A program made the translations under genes and the position numbers. This document shows, piece by piece, positions 17,840 through 26,119 of a stretch of DNA of 64,000 bases (positions within the stretch are counted from its first letter, which is position 1; each line of letters starts with the position of its first letter). The notes under the pieces are model-generated. The model ran no database searches and had not been told where the DNA came from. It worked only from the letters and a program-made list of their open reading frames with translations. The stretch is taken from assembly GCA_963789515.1 (NCBI GenBank), contig CAWBKW010000002.1, positions 434,001-498,000 on the forward strand, written 5' to 3'. Origin of the DNA: JBAXEO01 sp963789515 (GTDB taxonomy: Bacteria > Actinomycetota > Coriobacteriia > Anaerosomatales > JAAXUF01).

Positions 17840-17954
17840 CTCGGCTGCCCACCGTTCGCGCTTCCCATGCGCGGCCCCTCTTTCAGGGCGCAGACACGGC
17901 GCCGCTCCCGAAGAAGCGACGCCGCTTGTCGGTGCGACGGAGTGCGCGCTGCGG

Positions 17955-18302
17955 TCAGACAGTGGCCTCGGCAACCCAGACGCCGTGCAGGTTGCAGCGC
18001 TCGAACGCGGCGACCTTGGTGCCGGGATCCAGCATCGCCTTGGCGACCACCTTTGGGGCCACCACGCCGGCAGCGTAATCGACGGTCATGACCGGCGCTC
18101 CGTTGGCGAGGATCGCGATGTACTCGATCCAGTGGTCCGGCACGTTGGGGTGCGCCACGTAGTGGCCGACTTCGACCGTGATCGTGACCCATTCGCCGTC
18201 GCGTTCGAGCGCGATGTACGGCACGTGCTTCTTGGAGAAGTCGTCTGCTGCGTCGATGTCTTCCACGGTGTGGACGCCACCCAAGACGGGGGACTCATTC
18301 AT
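17955..18302 (-). CDS. Superoxide reductase (neelaredoxin type)
   Basis: A 115-residue single-domain superoxide reductase. The iron ligands of the SOR centre are readable: His26 in KKHVP, His51 and His57 in HPNVPDHWIEYI, Cys103 and His106 in ERCNLHGVW, with the catalytic Lys25. The N-terminal desulforedoxin-like Cys4 domain is absent, making it a 1Fe-SOR. It reduces superoxide to hydrogen peroxide without making oxygen, a defence typical of anaerobes. The ATG at 18302 has GGAGG upstream. A TATAAA -10 candidate lies at 18359-18364 on the minus strand, divergent from the isochorismatase gene. Confidence 0.95.
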   Translation of the reverse strand: MNESPVLGGVHTVEDIDAADDFSKKHVPYIALERDGEWVTITVEVGHYVAHPNVPDHWIEYIAILANGAPVMTVDYAAGVVAPKVVAKAMLDPGTKVAAFERCNLHGVWVAEATV

Positions 18303-18437
18303 GGTTGCTACCTCCGTGTCGTTCGCGGACCTGCGCCGGCCGTTCGCCGGCCGCATGGTTTATACCCCCAAGTCCTTCAGTCTAGAATCGCACGTGGACC
18401 CCAAGCACCGGAAACGGTACTCATGAAGGAGCCGCAC

Positions 18438-19019
18438 ATGCCCGATCCTGCCTCGGTCTGCCGCCGAGAAGATGCGCTGCTCGTCGTCGTGGACATCCAG
18501 GAACGTCTGGCGGCGGTGATGGACCGCCGAGATGAGGTCGTCGCCTCCGTCATCCGCCTGATCAGGGTGGCCGCGCTCGTCGGAGTCCCGATCGTGGTGA
18601 CCCGGCAGTACCCCGACGGGCTCGGTGACACGGACCCCAAGGTCGCCGAGGCGCTCTCGGCAGTCGAAGCGGCAGGGCACAGCGTCTTTCGGGCCGACAA
18701 GGTCGCGTTCGACTGCTTCGCAGACCCCGGGTTCACCGGAATCATCAGAGCCAGTGGTCGTTCCCAGATCGTACTTGCCGGCATGGAGACCCACATCTGC
18801 ATCGCCCAAACCGCACTGCACGCCGTCCGAGACGGCCTTGAGGTGCAGGTCTCCTCAGACGCCTGCTGCTCGCGTCACGCCGACGCTCACCACACGGCTG
18901 TCGACAGAATGCGGGCCGCCGGCGCAGTCGTCACCGTGACGGAATCGATCCTCTACGAGCTCGTCGGAACGGCGGGGACCGACGAGTTCAGGAACCTGCT
19001 TCGCATCGTCAAGGAGTGA
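18438..19019 (+). CDS. Isochorismatase-family cysteine hydrolase
   Basis: A 193-residue alpha/beta hydrolase of the isochorismatase/YcaC-like superfamily. The catalytic triad is Asp19 (VVVDIQERL), Lys88 (ADKVAFDCF) and Cys121 (GMETHICIAQTA). The start at 18438 is chosen because AAGGAG lies seven bases upstream; an ATG at 18423 precedes that site and is unlikely. YcaC-type members often act on amides, but the substrate here is unknown. It is transcribed divergently from superoxide reductase, with TAGAAT at 18383 as a -10 candidate. Confidence 0.88.
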   Translation: MPDPASVCRREDALLVVVDIQERLAAVMDRRDEVVASVIRLIRVAALVGVPIVVTRQYPDGLGDTDPKVAEALSAVEAAGHSVFRADKVAFDCFADPGFTGIIRASGRSQIVLAGMETHICIAQTALHAVRDGLEVQVSSDACCSRHADAHHTAVDRMRAAGAVVTVTESILYELVGTAGTDEFRNLLRIVKE

Positions 19020-19084
19020 CGACGGGGAGTCTTCGGCGCGAGGTGAGACGCGGTGCGCATGCGGTCCGGCGCCCCCGGGACGCG

Positions 19085-19093
19085 TGATACACT
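19085..19093 (+). promoter_or_regulatory. Extended -10 promoter of folD
   Basis: TGA-TACACT lies 59 bases before the folD start and matches the TGn-TAnnnT form seen elsewhere in the window. No -35 match is visible. Confidence 0.45.
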
Positions 19094-19151
19094 AGCCGCT
19101 CTCGGGCCCCGTCAGGGGCGTACGCGCATTTCGAGAAGGCGATTGGAACAC

Positions 19152-20006
19152 ATGGCGCTGATCATCGACGGCAAACTCGTAGCGGCCGAAGTTCGCGGGC
19201 GCGCGGCTCGACTGGTGGATCGGGTGATCGCGACCGGGACCACTCCCGGGCTCGCCGTCGTGCTCGTTGGCGACGATCCCGCGTCCCACTCCTACGTACG
19301 AATGAAGGAGCAGGACTGCGCCGAGGTCGGGATCAGATCGCTCGATATCCGGCGCCCCGCTGACCTGACGCAGATGGAGCTGAACCGGATCATCGCGGAG
19401 TGCAACGCGGATCCGACGGTGCACGGGATCCTCGTGCAGTTCCCGCTTCCGGCCCACCTCGACGAGGAGGTGGCCCTCGAGCTGATCAGCCCCGAGAAGG
19501 ACGCCGACGGGCTCCATCCCGAGAACATGGGACGGCTCGTTCGCGGCATCAAGGCCGCCCGCGCCTGCACCCCATGGGGCGTCATGGCGATGCTCGATCA
19601 CTACGGCATCGACCCGGCGGGCAAGCGAGCGGTCGTCATCGGCCGGTCGTCCATCGTCGGCAAGCCGATGGCGCTCATGCTCCTTGAGCGCCACGCGACC
19701 GTCACCGTATGCCACAGCCGGACCCCTGACCTTGCGGCGGTATGCCGAGAAGCCGACATCCTTGTCGCCGCGGTCGGAAGGCCCGAGATGGTCACTGCGG
19801 ACTACGTGAAACCGGGCGCGGTCGTCATCGACGTCGGTATCAACCGAACCGACAAGGGCATGGTCGGCGATGTGGACTTCGCTGCCGTCGAGTCCGTCGC
19901 CGGCTGGATCACGCCCGTGCCGGGCGGCGTCGGACCCATGACGCGCGCCATGCTCGTGATGAACACCGCCGAGGCCGCCGCGCGCGCGGCCGGACTGGAG
20001 GGCTAG
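19152..20006 (+). CDS. folD: Methylenetetrahydrofolate dehydrogenase/cyclohydrolase
   Basis: A 284-residue bifunctional enzyme interconverting methylene-, methenyl- and formyl-tetrahydrofolate. Signatures are YVRMKEQDCAEVGI with the catalytic Lys, HGILVQFPLPAHLDEE, the NADP-binding VIGRSSIVGKPMALMLL, and TPVPGGVGPMTRAML near the C-terminus. Length is standard. The ATG at 19152 gives MALIIDGK, the usual N-terminus. The next gene begins two bases after the stop, so they are co-transcribed. Confidence 0.97.
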   Translation: MALIIDGKLVAAEVRGRAARLVDRVIATGTTPGLAVVLVGDDPASHSYVRMKEQDCAEVGIRSLDIRRPADLTQMELNRIIAECNADPTVHGILVQFPLPAHLDEEVALELISPEKDADGLHPENMGRLVRGIKAARACTPWGVMAMLDHYGIDPAGKRAVVIGRSSIVGKPMALMLLERHATVTVCHSRTPDLAAVCREADILVAAVGRPEMVTADYVKPGAVVIDVGINRTDKGMVGDVDFAAVESVAGWITPVPGGVGPMTRAMLVMNTAEAAARAAGLEG

Positions 20007-20008
20007 GC

Positions 20009-20890
20009 ATGCGTACGAGTCGACTCGCACTATCGGCCGCACTAGGATTCGTCCTGACCGTTGCGCTCACGACGCCGGCGTTCGCGGCACCGGCCGCAAC
20101 CGGCGCGTCTCAGTCGAGCTCGGCGTCAACGCCGGTCGATGCCAGCGCCGGCGGGCCGATCGACCTCCAGATATGGCCTGGACAGGGCGGCAAGACCGCG
20201 ATCATCACGGTCGTCGAGGTCGATGCGAAGACCAAGCTGCCGGTGACGGTCCGAATCCCCGTGACACCCGGTTCCACCGTGGAATGGGTCGGTGAGATCC
20301 TCGGCGGTCCTGCCGAATCTGACATCGAACGGCCCTACAAGCTCGTGCAGGGTCAGGGCGGCCAGTTCGCCGAGGTCGAGCTGACCAAGTCCCGCCGCGG
20401 GCAGGTCGATGCGATCGGGTTCCCCCTTCAGGTCTCCAGCGACCAGGTCTCCGTCTCACTCGACTACGTGCAGTCCGTCAGTTCCCCGTTGACGGCGATG
20501 TCCGTGCGGCTTCCGTCCAACATCTCAAAGGTCAAGATCAAGCCGAAGCCCGTCGGTGAGCCCGTCGACAACGCGGACGGCGAATCGCTCTACACGCTCG
20601 AACCGAAGGCCTACAAGCCGGGCGAGAAGGAGACGGTCACGATCTCCTACAGCACTATCCCGCCGGTCGAACCCGCTCCGGGTTCGGACCTGAACCTCGT
20701 GCTCATCGGGCTCGGCGTGGCTCTGGTCATCGCCGTCGTGGTGACGATCGTCTTGTTCCGTCGCCAGCATTCCGGTGCGCAGGCGCCGGAGGAACTCGAC
20801 GATGAGTCCGATTCGGAGCGTCCGTCGAGTGCGATCGGCGACGATGACCAGGCGTTCGACGATGACGAGCCGGGTCCTGACGTCGACTAG
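20009..20890 (+). CDS. Secreted, C-terminally membrane-anchored hypothetical protein
   Basis: A 293-residue protein. An N-terminal signal peptide (MRTSRLALSAALGFVLTVAL, cleavage probably after TPAFA) is followed by a Ser/Ala-rich linker and a beta-rich extracellular domain (residues about 45-215). A C-terminal membrane helix (about 228-250) precedes a highly acidic cytoplasmic tail (EELDDESDSERPSS...). No catalytic motif is recognised. It follows folD by two bases, so expression is linked although function may not be. queH follows after 11 bases. Confidence 0.72.
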   Translation: MRTSRLALSAALGFVLTVALTTPAFAAPAATGASQSSSASTPVDASAGGPIDLQIWPGQGGKTAIITVVEVDAKTKLPVTVRIPVTPGSTVEWVGEILGGPAESDIERPYKLVQGQGGQFAEVELTKSRRGQVDAIGFPLQVSSDQVSVSLDYVQSVSSPLTAMSVRLPSNISKVKIKPKPVGEPVDNADGESLYTLEPKAYKPGEKETVTISYSTIPPVEPAPGSDLNLVLIGLGVALVIAVVVTIVLFRRQHSGAQAPEELDDESDSERPSSAIGDDDQAFDDDEPGPDVD

Positions 20891-20901
20891 GTGAGGCGCG
20901 T

Positions 20902-21495
20902 GTGAGACTGCTGTTGCATGCGTGCTGCGGGCCGTGCCTCATCGAGCCGCTCGACGAGCTCTCGGCGCTGGCTGACGAGTTCGCCGTCGTCTTCACGAAC
21001 TCCAACATCCACCCTGCGGAGGAATACGAGCGTCGTCGAGATACCCTGTGCGACTACGCGGAGCGTGTGGGCGCGACCGTTGTCGAGCTGACGTACGATC
21101 CGGCTGCCTGGATCGAAGCGGTCGGCCCGCTCGCTCGCGCAGGCGCCGAGCGGTGTCGGGCGTGCTATCGGCTGCGGCTGGGAGCGGCAGCACGCTACGC
21201 CGCCGAGAACGGCTACGACACCCTCGCGACGACCCTGACGGTCAGCCCGTATCAAGACCACGAGGCGATACGGCTGGAGGGGGAGGCGGCTGCTCACCGA
21301 GAGGGTCTCGCATGGCTCGACCGTGACTTTCGCGACTCCTACCCCGATGCGACGCACCGTTCGCGCGAACTGGGGATGTATCGGCAGAACTACTGTGGAT
21401 GTGTGCTCTCCGACCTCGAGGCGCGGCAGGCGAGGGCCGTGCGCCGAGCCGACCGCGCCGCCCAGCGGGCCGCCCGGGCCGTTCGGGGCGCCTGA
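20902..21495 (+). CDS. queH: Epoxyqueuosine reductase QueH
   Basis: A 197-residue protein of the QueH (formerly DUF208) family. Diagnostic blocks are HACCGPC at residues 6-12, FTNSNIHPAEEYERR, RCRACYRLRL, and a distal YCGCVL. The cysteines bind a 4Fe-4S cluster and a second iron, which reduce epoxyqueuosine to queuosine in tRNA without cobalamin, unlike QueG. queA and tgt of the same pathway are 0.1 and 2.9 kb downstream. The GTG at 20902 is the start; the C-terminus ends in an Arg/Ala-rich tail. Confidence 0.93.
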   Translation: MRLLLHACCGPCLIEPLDELSALADEFAVVFTNSNIHPAEEYERRRDTLCDYAERVGATVVELTYDPAAWIEAVGPLARAGAERCRACYRLRLGAAARYAAENGYDTLATTLTVSPYQDHEAIRLEGEAAAHREGLAWLDRDFRDSYPDATHRSRELGMYRQNYCGCVLSDLEARQARAVRRADRAAQRAARAVRGA

Positions 21496-21572
21496 GCCGA
21501 GTCGCCAGCGGTCTCATCAGGTGCGTCTACAGCACGGCCGAAGTACCCCGCGGACGGTCGCGGACTCTGCGC

Positions 21573-21578
21573 TACACT
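21573..21578 (+). promoter_or_regulatory. -10 candidate for queA
   Basis: TACACT lies 43 bases upstream of the queA start within a 126-base gap after queH. The same hexamer recurs before folD, rel, the 6S RNA candidate and the gene starting at 47921. Confidence 0.4.
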
Positions 21579-21621
21579 CGTATTCACCACTCCCAAGCCA
21601 CTCAAGGAGAAGCCAAGCGCC

Positions 21622-22662
21622 GTGCTGACCGAGGATTTCGACTACGACCTTCCCACCGGACTCATCGCCCAGGAGCCCGCCGAGCCGCGGGATTCATGCC
21701 GCCTGCTGGTGCTCGAGCGCACGAGCGGACAGACCGACCATCGCACCTTCTCGGACCTGCCGGAGTACCTGCGCGCGGGTGACGTCTTGGTGGTCAACGA
21801 CACCCGAGTCCTTCCCGCCAGACTCCTCGGCCTCAAGGACGAGACCGGGGGCGCGGTCGAAGTGCTCCTGCTGCGCGAGCGCTACGAGAACGCATGGGAG
21901 TGCCTGGTGAAGCCGGGTCGCAGGCTGAGGCCGGGCGCGCACATCGTGTTCGCGGACGGCGCCATGACCGCCCTGGTGGTCGAGCAGATCGACGAGGGGG
22001 GTGGCCGTCTCGTCCAGTTCCAACTCGGCGCGGGCGAGCGGAGCTTCCTCGACGTGATTCATCGCATCGGGCAGATGCCGCTGCCGCCCTACATCACCAA
22101 ACCGGTCTCCGACCCGGAGCTCTACCAGACGGTGTTCTCCCGCGAGGAGCGCTCGGCGGCCGCACCCACGGCGGGTCTCCACTTCACCCCCGAACTCCTG
22201 GCGCGCGTCGAGGCGGCGGGTGCCCGCGTCGAGACGATCGAGCTTGACGTCGGAATCGACACGTTTCGGCCGGTCAGTGAGGACGACCCGGAGCGTCATC
22301 GGATTCACCGGGAGCACTTCCGGGTTTCCAGCCGGACCGCCGAGGTCGTAAACGAGGCCCGACGGCGCGGGGGCCGCGTGTTCGCCGTGGGAACGACGAG
22401 CGTCAGGGCGCTGGAGAGTGCCTACGACGAGTCGGTTGGGGAGCTGGTGGAGTCAGAGGGCTCGACCTCGCTCTACATCCTGCCGGGATACCGGTTCAAC
22501 GTGGTCGACGCGATGGTGACCAACTTCCATGTTCCGCGCTCGACCCTGCTGATGATGGTGAGTGCGTTCGCGGGACGCGGGCAGATCCTGTCGGCCTACA
22601 GCCTGGCGATGGAGGAACGCTACCGGTTTCTCTCCTTCGGCGACGCGATGCTCATCCTGTAG
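21622..22662 (+). CDS. queA: S-adenosylmethionine:tRNA ribosyltransferase-isomerase
   Basis: A 346-residue enzyme of standard length, starting LTEDFDYDLPTGLIAQEPAEPRDSCRLLVL. Family blocks GDVLVVNDTRVLPARL, PLPPYI, SAAAPTAGLHFT, VGTTSVRALE and TNFHVPRSTLLMMV are all present. QueA transfers the ribosyl moiety of SAM to preQ1 in tRNA to make epoxyqueuosine, the substrate of QueH. The GTG at 21622 has AAGGAGA upstream. The gene ends 12 bases from the convergent anti-sigma gene. Confidence 0.97.
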   Translation: MLTEDFDYDLPTGLIAQEPAEPRDSCRLLVLERTSGQTDHRTFSDLPEYLRAGDVLVVNDTRVLPARLLGLKDETGGAVEVLLLRERYENAWECLVKPGRRLRPGAHIVFADGAMTALVVEQIDEGGGRLVQFQLGAGERSFLDVIHRIGQMPLPPYITKPVSDPELYQTVFSREERSAAAPTAGLHFTPELLARVEAAGARVETIELDVGIDTFRPVSEDDPERHRIHREHFRVSSRTAEVVNEARRRGGRVFAVGTTSVRALESAYDESVGELVESEGSTSLYILPGYRFNVVDAMVTNFHVPRSTLLMMVSAFAGRGQILSAYSLAMEERYRFLSFGDAMLIL

Positions 22663-22674
22663 AGCGGTCGCCGA

Positions 22675-23784
22675 TCAGGGTGCGGCCAGCATCCACCAGG
22701 TCCAGTTGGGGTTCCCGTTGGCCGGATCTCCCGACGGCGCACCCGGTGCCACTGCGATTCCTTCGGACACCGTGGAGGAGGTGCGACGGTAGATCGTCAC
22801 GCCCGATGGATCGGCGCCCGCAGCCGTGAAGGTCGGCGAGCCGTCAGACGACGAAGGTGTCGCGATGCCCGCGGGAAGCGCGGGCCAGATGCCGAACGCG
22901 GCGAGATCGGCCGAGCGGAGCTGATAGGTGCGTCCTTCGAAGACGCGCTCGACCGGCTTGAACTCCATGAGCTCTCCGGCGTCGTCCTCCATGTAGACCC
23001 CCGGGATGCCGGTCGCGCCCTTCACGTCGCGCGCCCGCATCGCTCCTCCATCGAACGACGTGGTGGTCGTGCCGAGGAGCGTGAGTTGGCTCTTCTCCAG
23101 AGTCGAGGGGCCGACAAGCCGGTAGGCGACCTCCTTGAAGACGACGTAGTTCGGCCCCGCCGAGATGGTGACGCCCTTCGTGGCGCCGCTCGCGAGGTTG
23201 TCCGCCACCTGAGGCGCGGCCTCGCTGGCACTCTCGGCATCGCTCGGCGTTTCAACCCGGCCGATGACCGCTGCCGAAGACGCGGCCGGTTGCTCCTGTG
23301 ACATCGCGCGCACACCGATGATGCCTGCGGCACCGATGCCGACCAACAGCACCGCAGCAGCGCCCATCCAGGCGGCGAGCGCCGCGCGGCCGGGGCGCCG
23401 GCGGCCCGCGTGCTGCAGAAGCGCTGCGGCAAGTTCGTCTTCAGACTGCGGGCCTGAGGGCATCGTGCCGGCGGTCTGCGCCGAATCGGCGGCGTCGATC
23501 ACCTGGGGCGAGCTGCCGCTCGCCGCCAGCGCGGCGGCGGCCGCGCTCTCAGCGCGAGCCCGCTCGGCGGCTGCTTCCCTGCGGACTGCGGTCATCACGC
23601 GGTCGGTCAGCCCGGCGGGAGCCTCGGGCAGGGGCGCGCGCTTGACCAGGGTGAGCGCACGCACGAACCCCGCACAGTCGCTGCATTCGCGGCAGTGCTG
23701 CTTGGCAGCCTCCAGCGTGGCGGCGTCAGGTGGCGAGCCGTCGAGCGTCTGTGAGATGACGTCTTGCGCGTCGTGGCACTCCAT
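22675..23784 (-). CDS. Anti-sigma factor with zinc-finger domain and one TM helix
   Basis: A 369-residue protein. The N-terminus carries the zinc-binding anti-sigma (ZAS) pattern HCRECSDC (about residues 30-37). An Ala-rich linker follows, then one transmembrane helix (about 138-160, AAVLLVGIGAAGIIGV) and an extracytoplasmic C-terminal domain of about 200 residues. It should hold the adjacent ECF sigma factor at the membrane until a signal releases it. The ATG immediately follows the sigma gene stop, so the two are translationally linked. The signal sensed is unknown. Confidence 0.88.
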   Translation of the reverse strand: MECHDAQDVISQTLDGSPPDAATLEAAKQHCRECSDCAGFVRALTLVKRAPLPEAPAGLTDRVMTAVRREAAAERARAESAAAAALAASGSSPQVIDAADSAQTAGTMPSGPQSEDELAAALLQHAGRRRPGRAALAAWMGAAAVLLVGIGAAGIIGVRAMSQEQPAASSAAVIGRVETPSDAESASEAAPQVADNLASGATKGVTISAGPNYVVFKEVAYRLVGPSTLEKSQLTLLGTTTTSFDGGAMRARDVKGATGIPGVYMEDDAGELMEFKPVERVFEGRTYQLRSADLAAFGIWPALPAGIATPSSSDGSPTFTAAGADPSGVTIYRRTSSTVSEGIAVAPGAPSGDPANGNPNWTWWMLAAP

Positions 23785-24330
23785 CTAGGCACCACCCTTC
23801 TCGAAGCCGAGCAGGTGCGCCAGGGACCTGCGCGCCCGGAACACCCGTGACTTGACGGTGCCCACCGGCACTCCGAGCGTCTCGGCGACCTCGGCGTAAC
23901 TGAGGCCGTAGAGGGCGACCGCCGAGAACGCGTCTCGGTCCTCCGGAGCGAGCGCGCGCATCGCCTGTTCCACGGAAGCGGTGAGCGCCACCTCGTCTGC
24001 GAGGTCGCCCGGCACCGCGATCGCGTCGATCGGGTCGACCGGAATAGGGCGCCGGGCACCGGCGCGCACCTGATCGAGACAGGTGTTTCGCGTCACGCGG
24101 TAGAGCCACGTCGAAAAACGGGCCCGGCCGTCGAAGGTGCCGAGGGATCGATACACCTTGATCCATACCTCCTGCGCGGTGTCCTCAGCGGCCGCGGGGT
24201 CACCGAAGAACCGGAGCGCGTGCGTGTAGACGGTCCTCGTGTGCTCGCGGACGAGCGCCTCGAACGCGTCGAGGTCGCCTTCGCGAGCGGCCGCGAGGAG
24301 TGTCGCATCGTCGGTTGTCCTGTCGGGCAT
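23785..24330 (-). CDS. ECF-family RNA polymerase sigma factor
   Basis: A 181-residue ECF sigma. Region 2 is readable as FEALVREHTRTVYTHALRFFGDPAAAEDTAQEVWIKVYRSL and FSTWLYRVTRNTCLDQVR; region 4 as LYGLSYAEVAETLGVPVGTVKSRVFRARRSLAHLLG. The ATG at 24330 has GGAG eight bases upstream. The gene precedes its anti-sigma partner and is divergent from tgt. Together the pair interrupts the common queA-tgt-yajC-secDF order on the opposite strand. Its target genes cannot be predicted from this window. Confidence 0.94.
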   Translation of the reverse strand: MPDRTTDDATLLAAAREGDLDAFEALVREHTRTVYTHALRFFGDPAAAEDTAQEVWIKVYRSLGTFDGRARFSTWLYRVTRNTCLDQVRAGARRPIPVDPIDAIAVPGDLADEVALTASVEQAMRALAPEDRDAFSAVALYGLSYAEVAETLGVPVGTVKSRVFRARRSLAHLLGFEKGGA

Positions 24331-24374
24331 CTTGCTCCGTTGGACGTGCGGGGAGGTGGGATGGTTCGCGACAC

Positions 24375-24380
24375 AGTGTA
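24375..24380 (-). promoter_or_regulatory. -10 candidate for the ECF sigma/anti-sigma operon
   Basis: On the minus strand TACACT lies 45 bases upstream of the sigma-factor ATG in the 101-base gap shared with tgt. This is a housekeeping-type -10; an autoregulatory ECF promoter was not identified. Confidence 0.35.
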
Positions 24381-24418
24381 ACCGTTGAATTGCGTGCAAG
24401 GTGGCTCGGGCCGTCAGG

Positions 24419-24424
24419 TACAAT
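24419..24424 (+). promoter_or_regulatory. -10 candidate of tgt, predicted leaderless
   Basis: TACAAT ends only seven bases before the tgt ATG at 24432. Initiation 6-8 bases downstream would place the first transcribed base at or next to the start codon, giving a leaderless mRNA. No ribosome site precedes the ATG. Confidence 0.45.
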
Positions 24425-24431
24425 CGCTCGC

Positions 24432-25553
24432 ATGGCCCTCTTCGACTTCGAACTCCTCGCGCGCGACGCCTCCACCTCGGCGCGTCGGGGACGCTTCCAA
24501 ACCGCCCACGGTCCGGTGGAGACACCGGTCTTCATGCCCGTCGGTACCCGCGCGACGGTCAAGGGCGTCACCACGCCACAGCTGCATGATCTGGGGGCGC
24601 AGGTGCTGCTCGCCAACACCTACCACCTCTACCTGCGCCCCGGTGCTGACATCGTGCGTGACGCCGGGGGTCTGCATGCCTTCATGAACTGGGATCGTCC
24701 CATCCTCACGGATTCAGGCGGGTTCCAGATCTTCAGCCTCGCCGACACCCTCAAGCTCTCGGATGACGGGGTCGAGTTCCGCTCGATACTCGACGGCTCG
24801 AAGCACTTCTGGACGCCCGAGGACAACATGCGTATCCAGCAGGATCTCGGCGCCGACATCGCGATGCAGCTCGACCAGTGTCCGCCGTACCCCGCCGAGA
24901 GGGCGCTGGTGGCTGCAGCGGTCGAGCGCAGTGCCGAGTGGGCGGTCCGCTGCAAGGCTGCACACAGCCGAGAGGACCAGGCCCTCTTCGGCATCGTCCA
25001 GGGTGGCGTCTTCGAGGACCTGCGCCTCGAGAGCGTGGCCCGGCTCGCGCAACTCGACCTGCCCGGTTACGCGATCGGCGGCTACTCGGTCGGCGAACCG
25101 CATGAGCTGATGCTCGAATCGCTTGCGCCCGTCACAGGCGCCATGCCTGCCGACAAGCCCCGCTACCTCATGGGCGTCGGCAATCCCACGACGATGCTTC
25201 GGGCCATCGCGCTCGGCGTGGACATGTTCGACTGTGTCTTGCCGACGCGCACGGCGCGCATGGGGACCGCGTTCTCCTCGGCGGGGCGAATGAACCTGAA
25301 GAACGCGCAGTATTCGCGGGACTTCGGCCCCCTCGACCCCACGTGCTCTTGTCCGACGTGCACGCAGTACTCGCGGGCGTACCTGCGACACCTGGTGAGC
25401 ATGAAGGAGATGCTGGGATCGATCTTGCTCTCCATCCACAACCTGCACTTTCTGCTTGAACTCACCGCCCGCGCGCGGGAGGCCGTCGAACGTGGCTCGT
25501 ACCGTGCGTTCATGGGCGATTGGCTCGCCTCGCCGGCGGCGGACGACTACTAG
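24432..25553 (+). CDS. tgt: tRNA-guanine transglycosylase
   Basis: A 373-residue TIM-barrel enzyme that exchanges guanine-34 for preQ1 in GUN-anticodon tRNAs. Signatures are LANTYHLYLRPG, LTDSGGFQIFSL with the catalytic Asp region, QGGVFEDLR, GGYSVGEPHE, and the zinc site CSCPTC...H near the C-terminus (about residues 306-335). The protein begins MALFDFELLARD. It works between preQ1 supply and QueA/QueH encoded just upstream. yajC-secD-secF follow, the arrangement common in many bacteria. Confidence 0.97.
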   Translation: MALFDFELLARDASTSARRGRFQTAHGPVETPVFMPVGTRATVKGVTTPQLHDLGAQVLLANTYHLYLRPGADIVRDAGGLHAFMNWDRPILTDSGGFQIFSLADTLKLSDDGVEFRSILDGSKHFWTPEDNMRIQQDLGADIAMQLDQCPPYPAERALVAAAVERSAEWAVRCKAAHSREDQALFGIVQGGVFEDLRLESVARLAQLDLPGYAIGGYSVGEPHELMLESLAPVTGAMPADKPRYLMGVGNPTTMLRAIALGVDMFDCVLPTRTARMGTAFSSAGRMNLKNAQYSRDFGPLDPTCSCPTCTQYSRAYLRHLVSMKEMLGSILLSIHNLHFLLELTARAREAVERGSYRAFMGDWLASPAADDY

Positions 25554-25635
25554 CTTCGGCGAATCCGAGACGACGCCGAGCGCGGATTCCTCTCTCACGG
25601 CGGGTTTCGGACTTCTACGGAGCGGCTCCAGCGGG

Positions 25636-25641
25636 TAGTAT
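25636..25641 (+). promoter_or_regulatory. -10 candidate for the yajC-secDF operon
   Basis: TAGTAT lies 55 bases before the yajC ATG in the 143-base gap after tgt. Nothing else recognisable is in that gap. Confidence 0.35.
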
Positions 25642-25696
25642 GGTGCGTCGGCCGCACGAACGCGGCTGGTCTGGTTCCCGGAGAGAGGCAGCGCGC

Positions 25697-26119
25697 ATGC
25701 CACAGAACTTCCAATCGATCATCTTCTTCGTCGCGATCATCGGAGTGTTCTACTTCCTCATCATCAGGCCGCAGAAGAAGCGTCAGAAGGACCAGCTCGA
25801 CTTGATGAAGACCCTGGTTCCCGGTGCTGAGATCCTGACCATCGGCGGTATCTACGGCACGATCGTCTCGGTCGACGATGACCGGGTGCGAATCGCGGTG
25901 GCCGACGGCTCAGAGCTGGTCATGGCGAAGCGCGCGATCGCCCAGGTCATAGCGACGGCCCCCGAGGGCACCGATGCTGAACCGGTCGACGAGGACGATG
26001 ACGAGCCCGCTGGCGTGATCGCCGACGAGGCCGTCGGTTCCGAGGGCGACGACGAAGCGGTTGCTGCCGCCGTCGAACCCGCGAAGGCCGCCGTTGAGGA
26101 CGCCAGCACGGATGTCTGA
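25697..26119 (+). CDS. yajC: Preprotein translocase accessory subunit YajC
   Basis: A 140-residue protein with a single N-terminal membrane helix (IIFFVAIIGVFYFLIIRPQKKRQK), the YajC hallmark ending in RPQ(K/Q)KR, and a conserved cytoplasmic beta domain (LVPGAEILTIGGIYGTIVSVDDD). The C-terminal 50 residues are an acidic, low-complexity extension rich in Asp, Glu and Ala. YajC associates with SecDF at the translocon. The ATG follows a GAGAGAGGCAG ribosome site. Its stop overlaps the next start by eight bases. Confidence 0.95.
   Translation: MPQNFQSIIFFVAIIGVFYFLIIRPQKKRQKDQLDLMKTLVPGAEILTIGGIYGTIVSVDDDRVRIAVADGSELVMAKRAIAQVIATAPEGTDAEPVDEDDDEPAGVIADEAVGSEGDDEAVAAAVEPAKAAVEDASTDV

Noticed and set aside
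17840..17954. Bidirectional terminator between the convergent genes ending at 17839 and 17955
   Set aside because: No clean stem of more than six pairs with a T-run was found in the 115-base gap.
18332..18353. GCCGGC...GCCGGC hairpin in the superoxide reductase leader
   Set aside because: Each arm is itself palindromic and common in GC-rich DNA; there is no T-tract, so no regulatory call is made.
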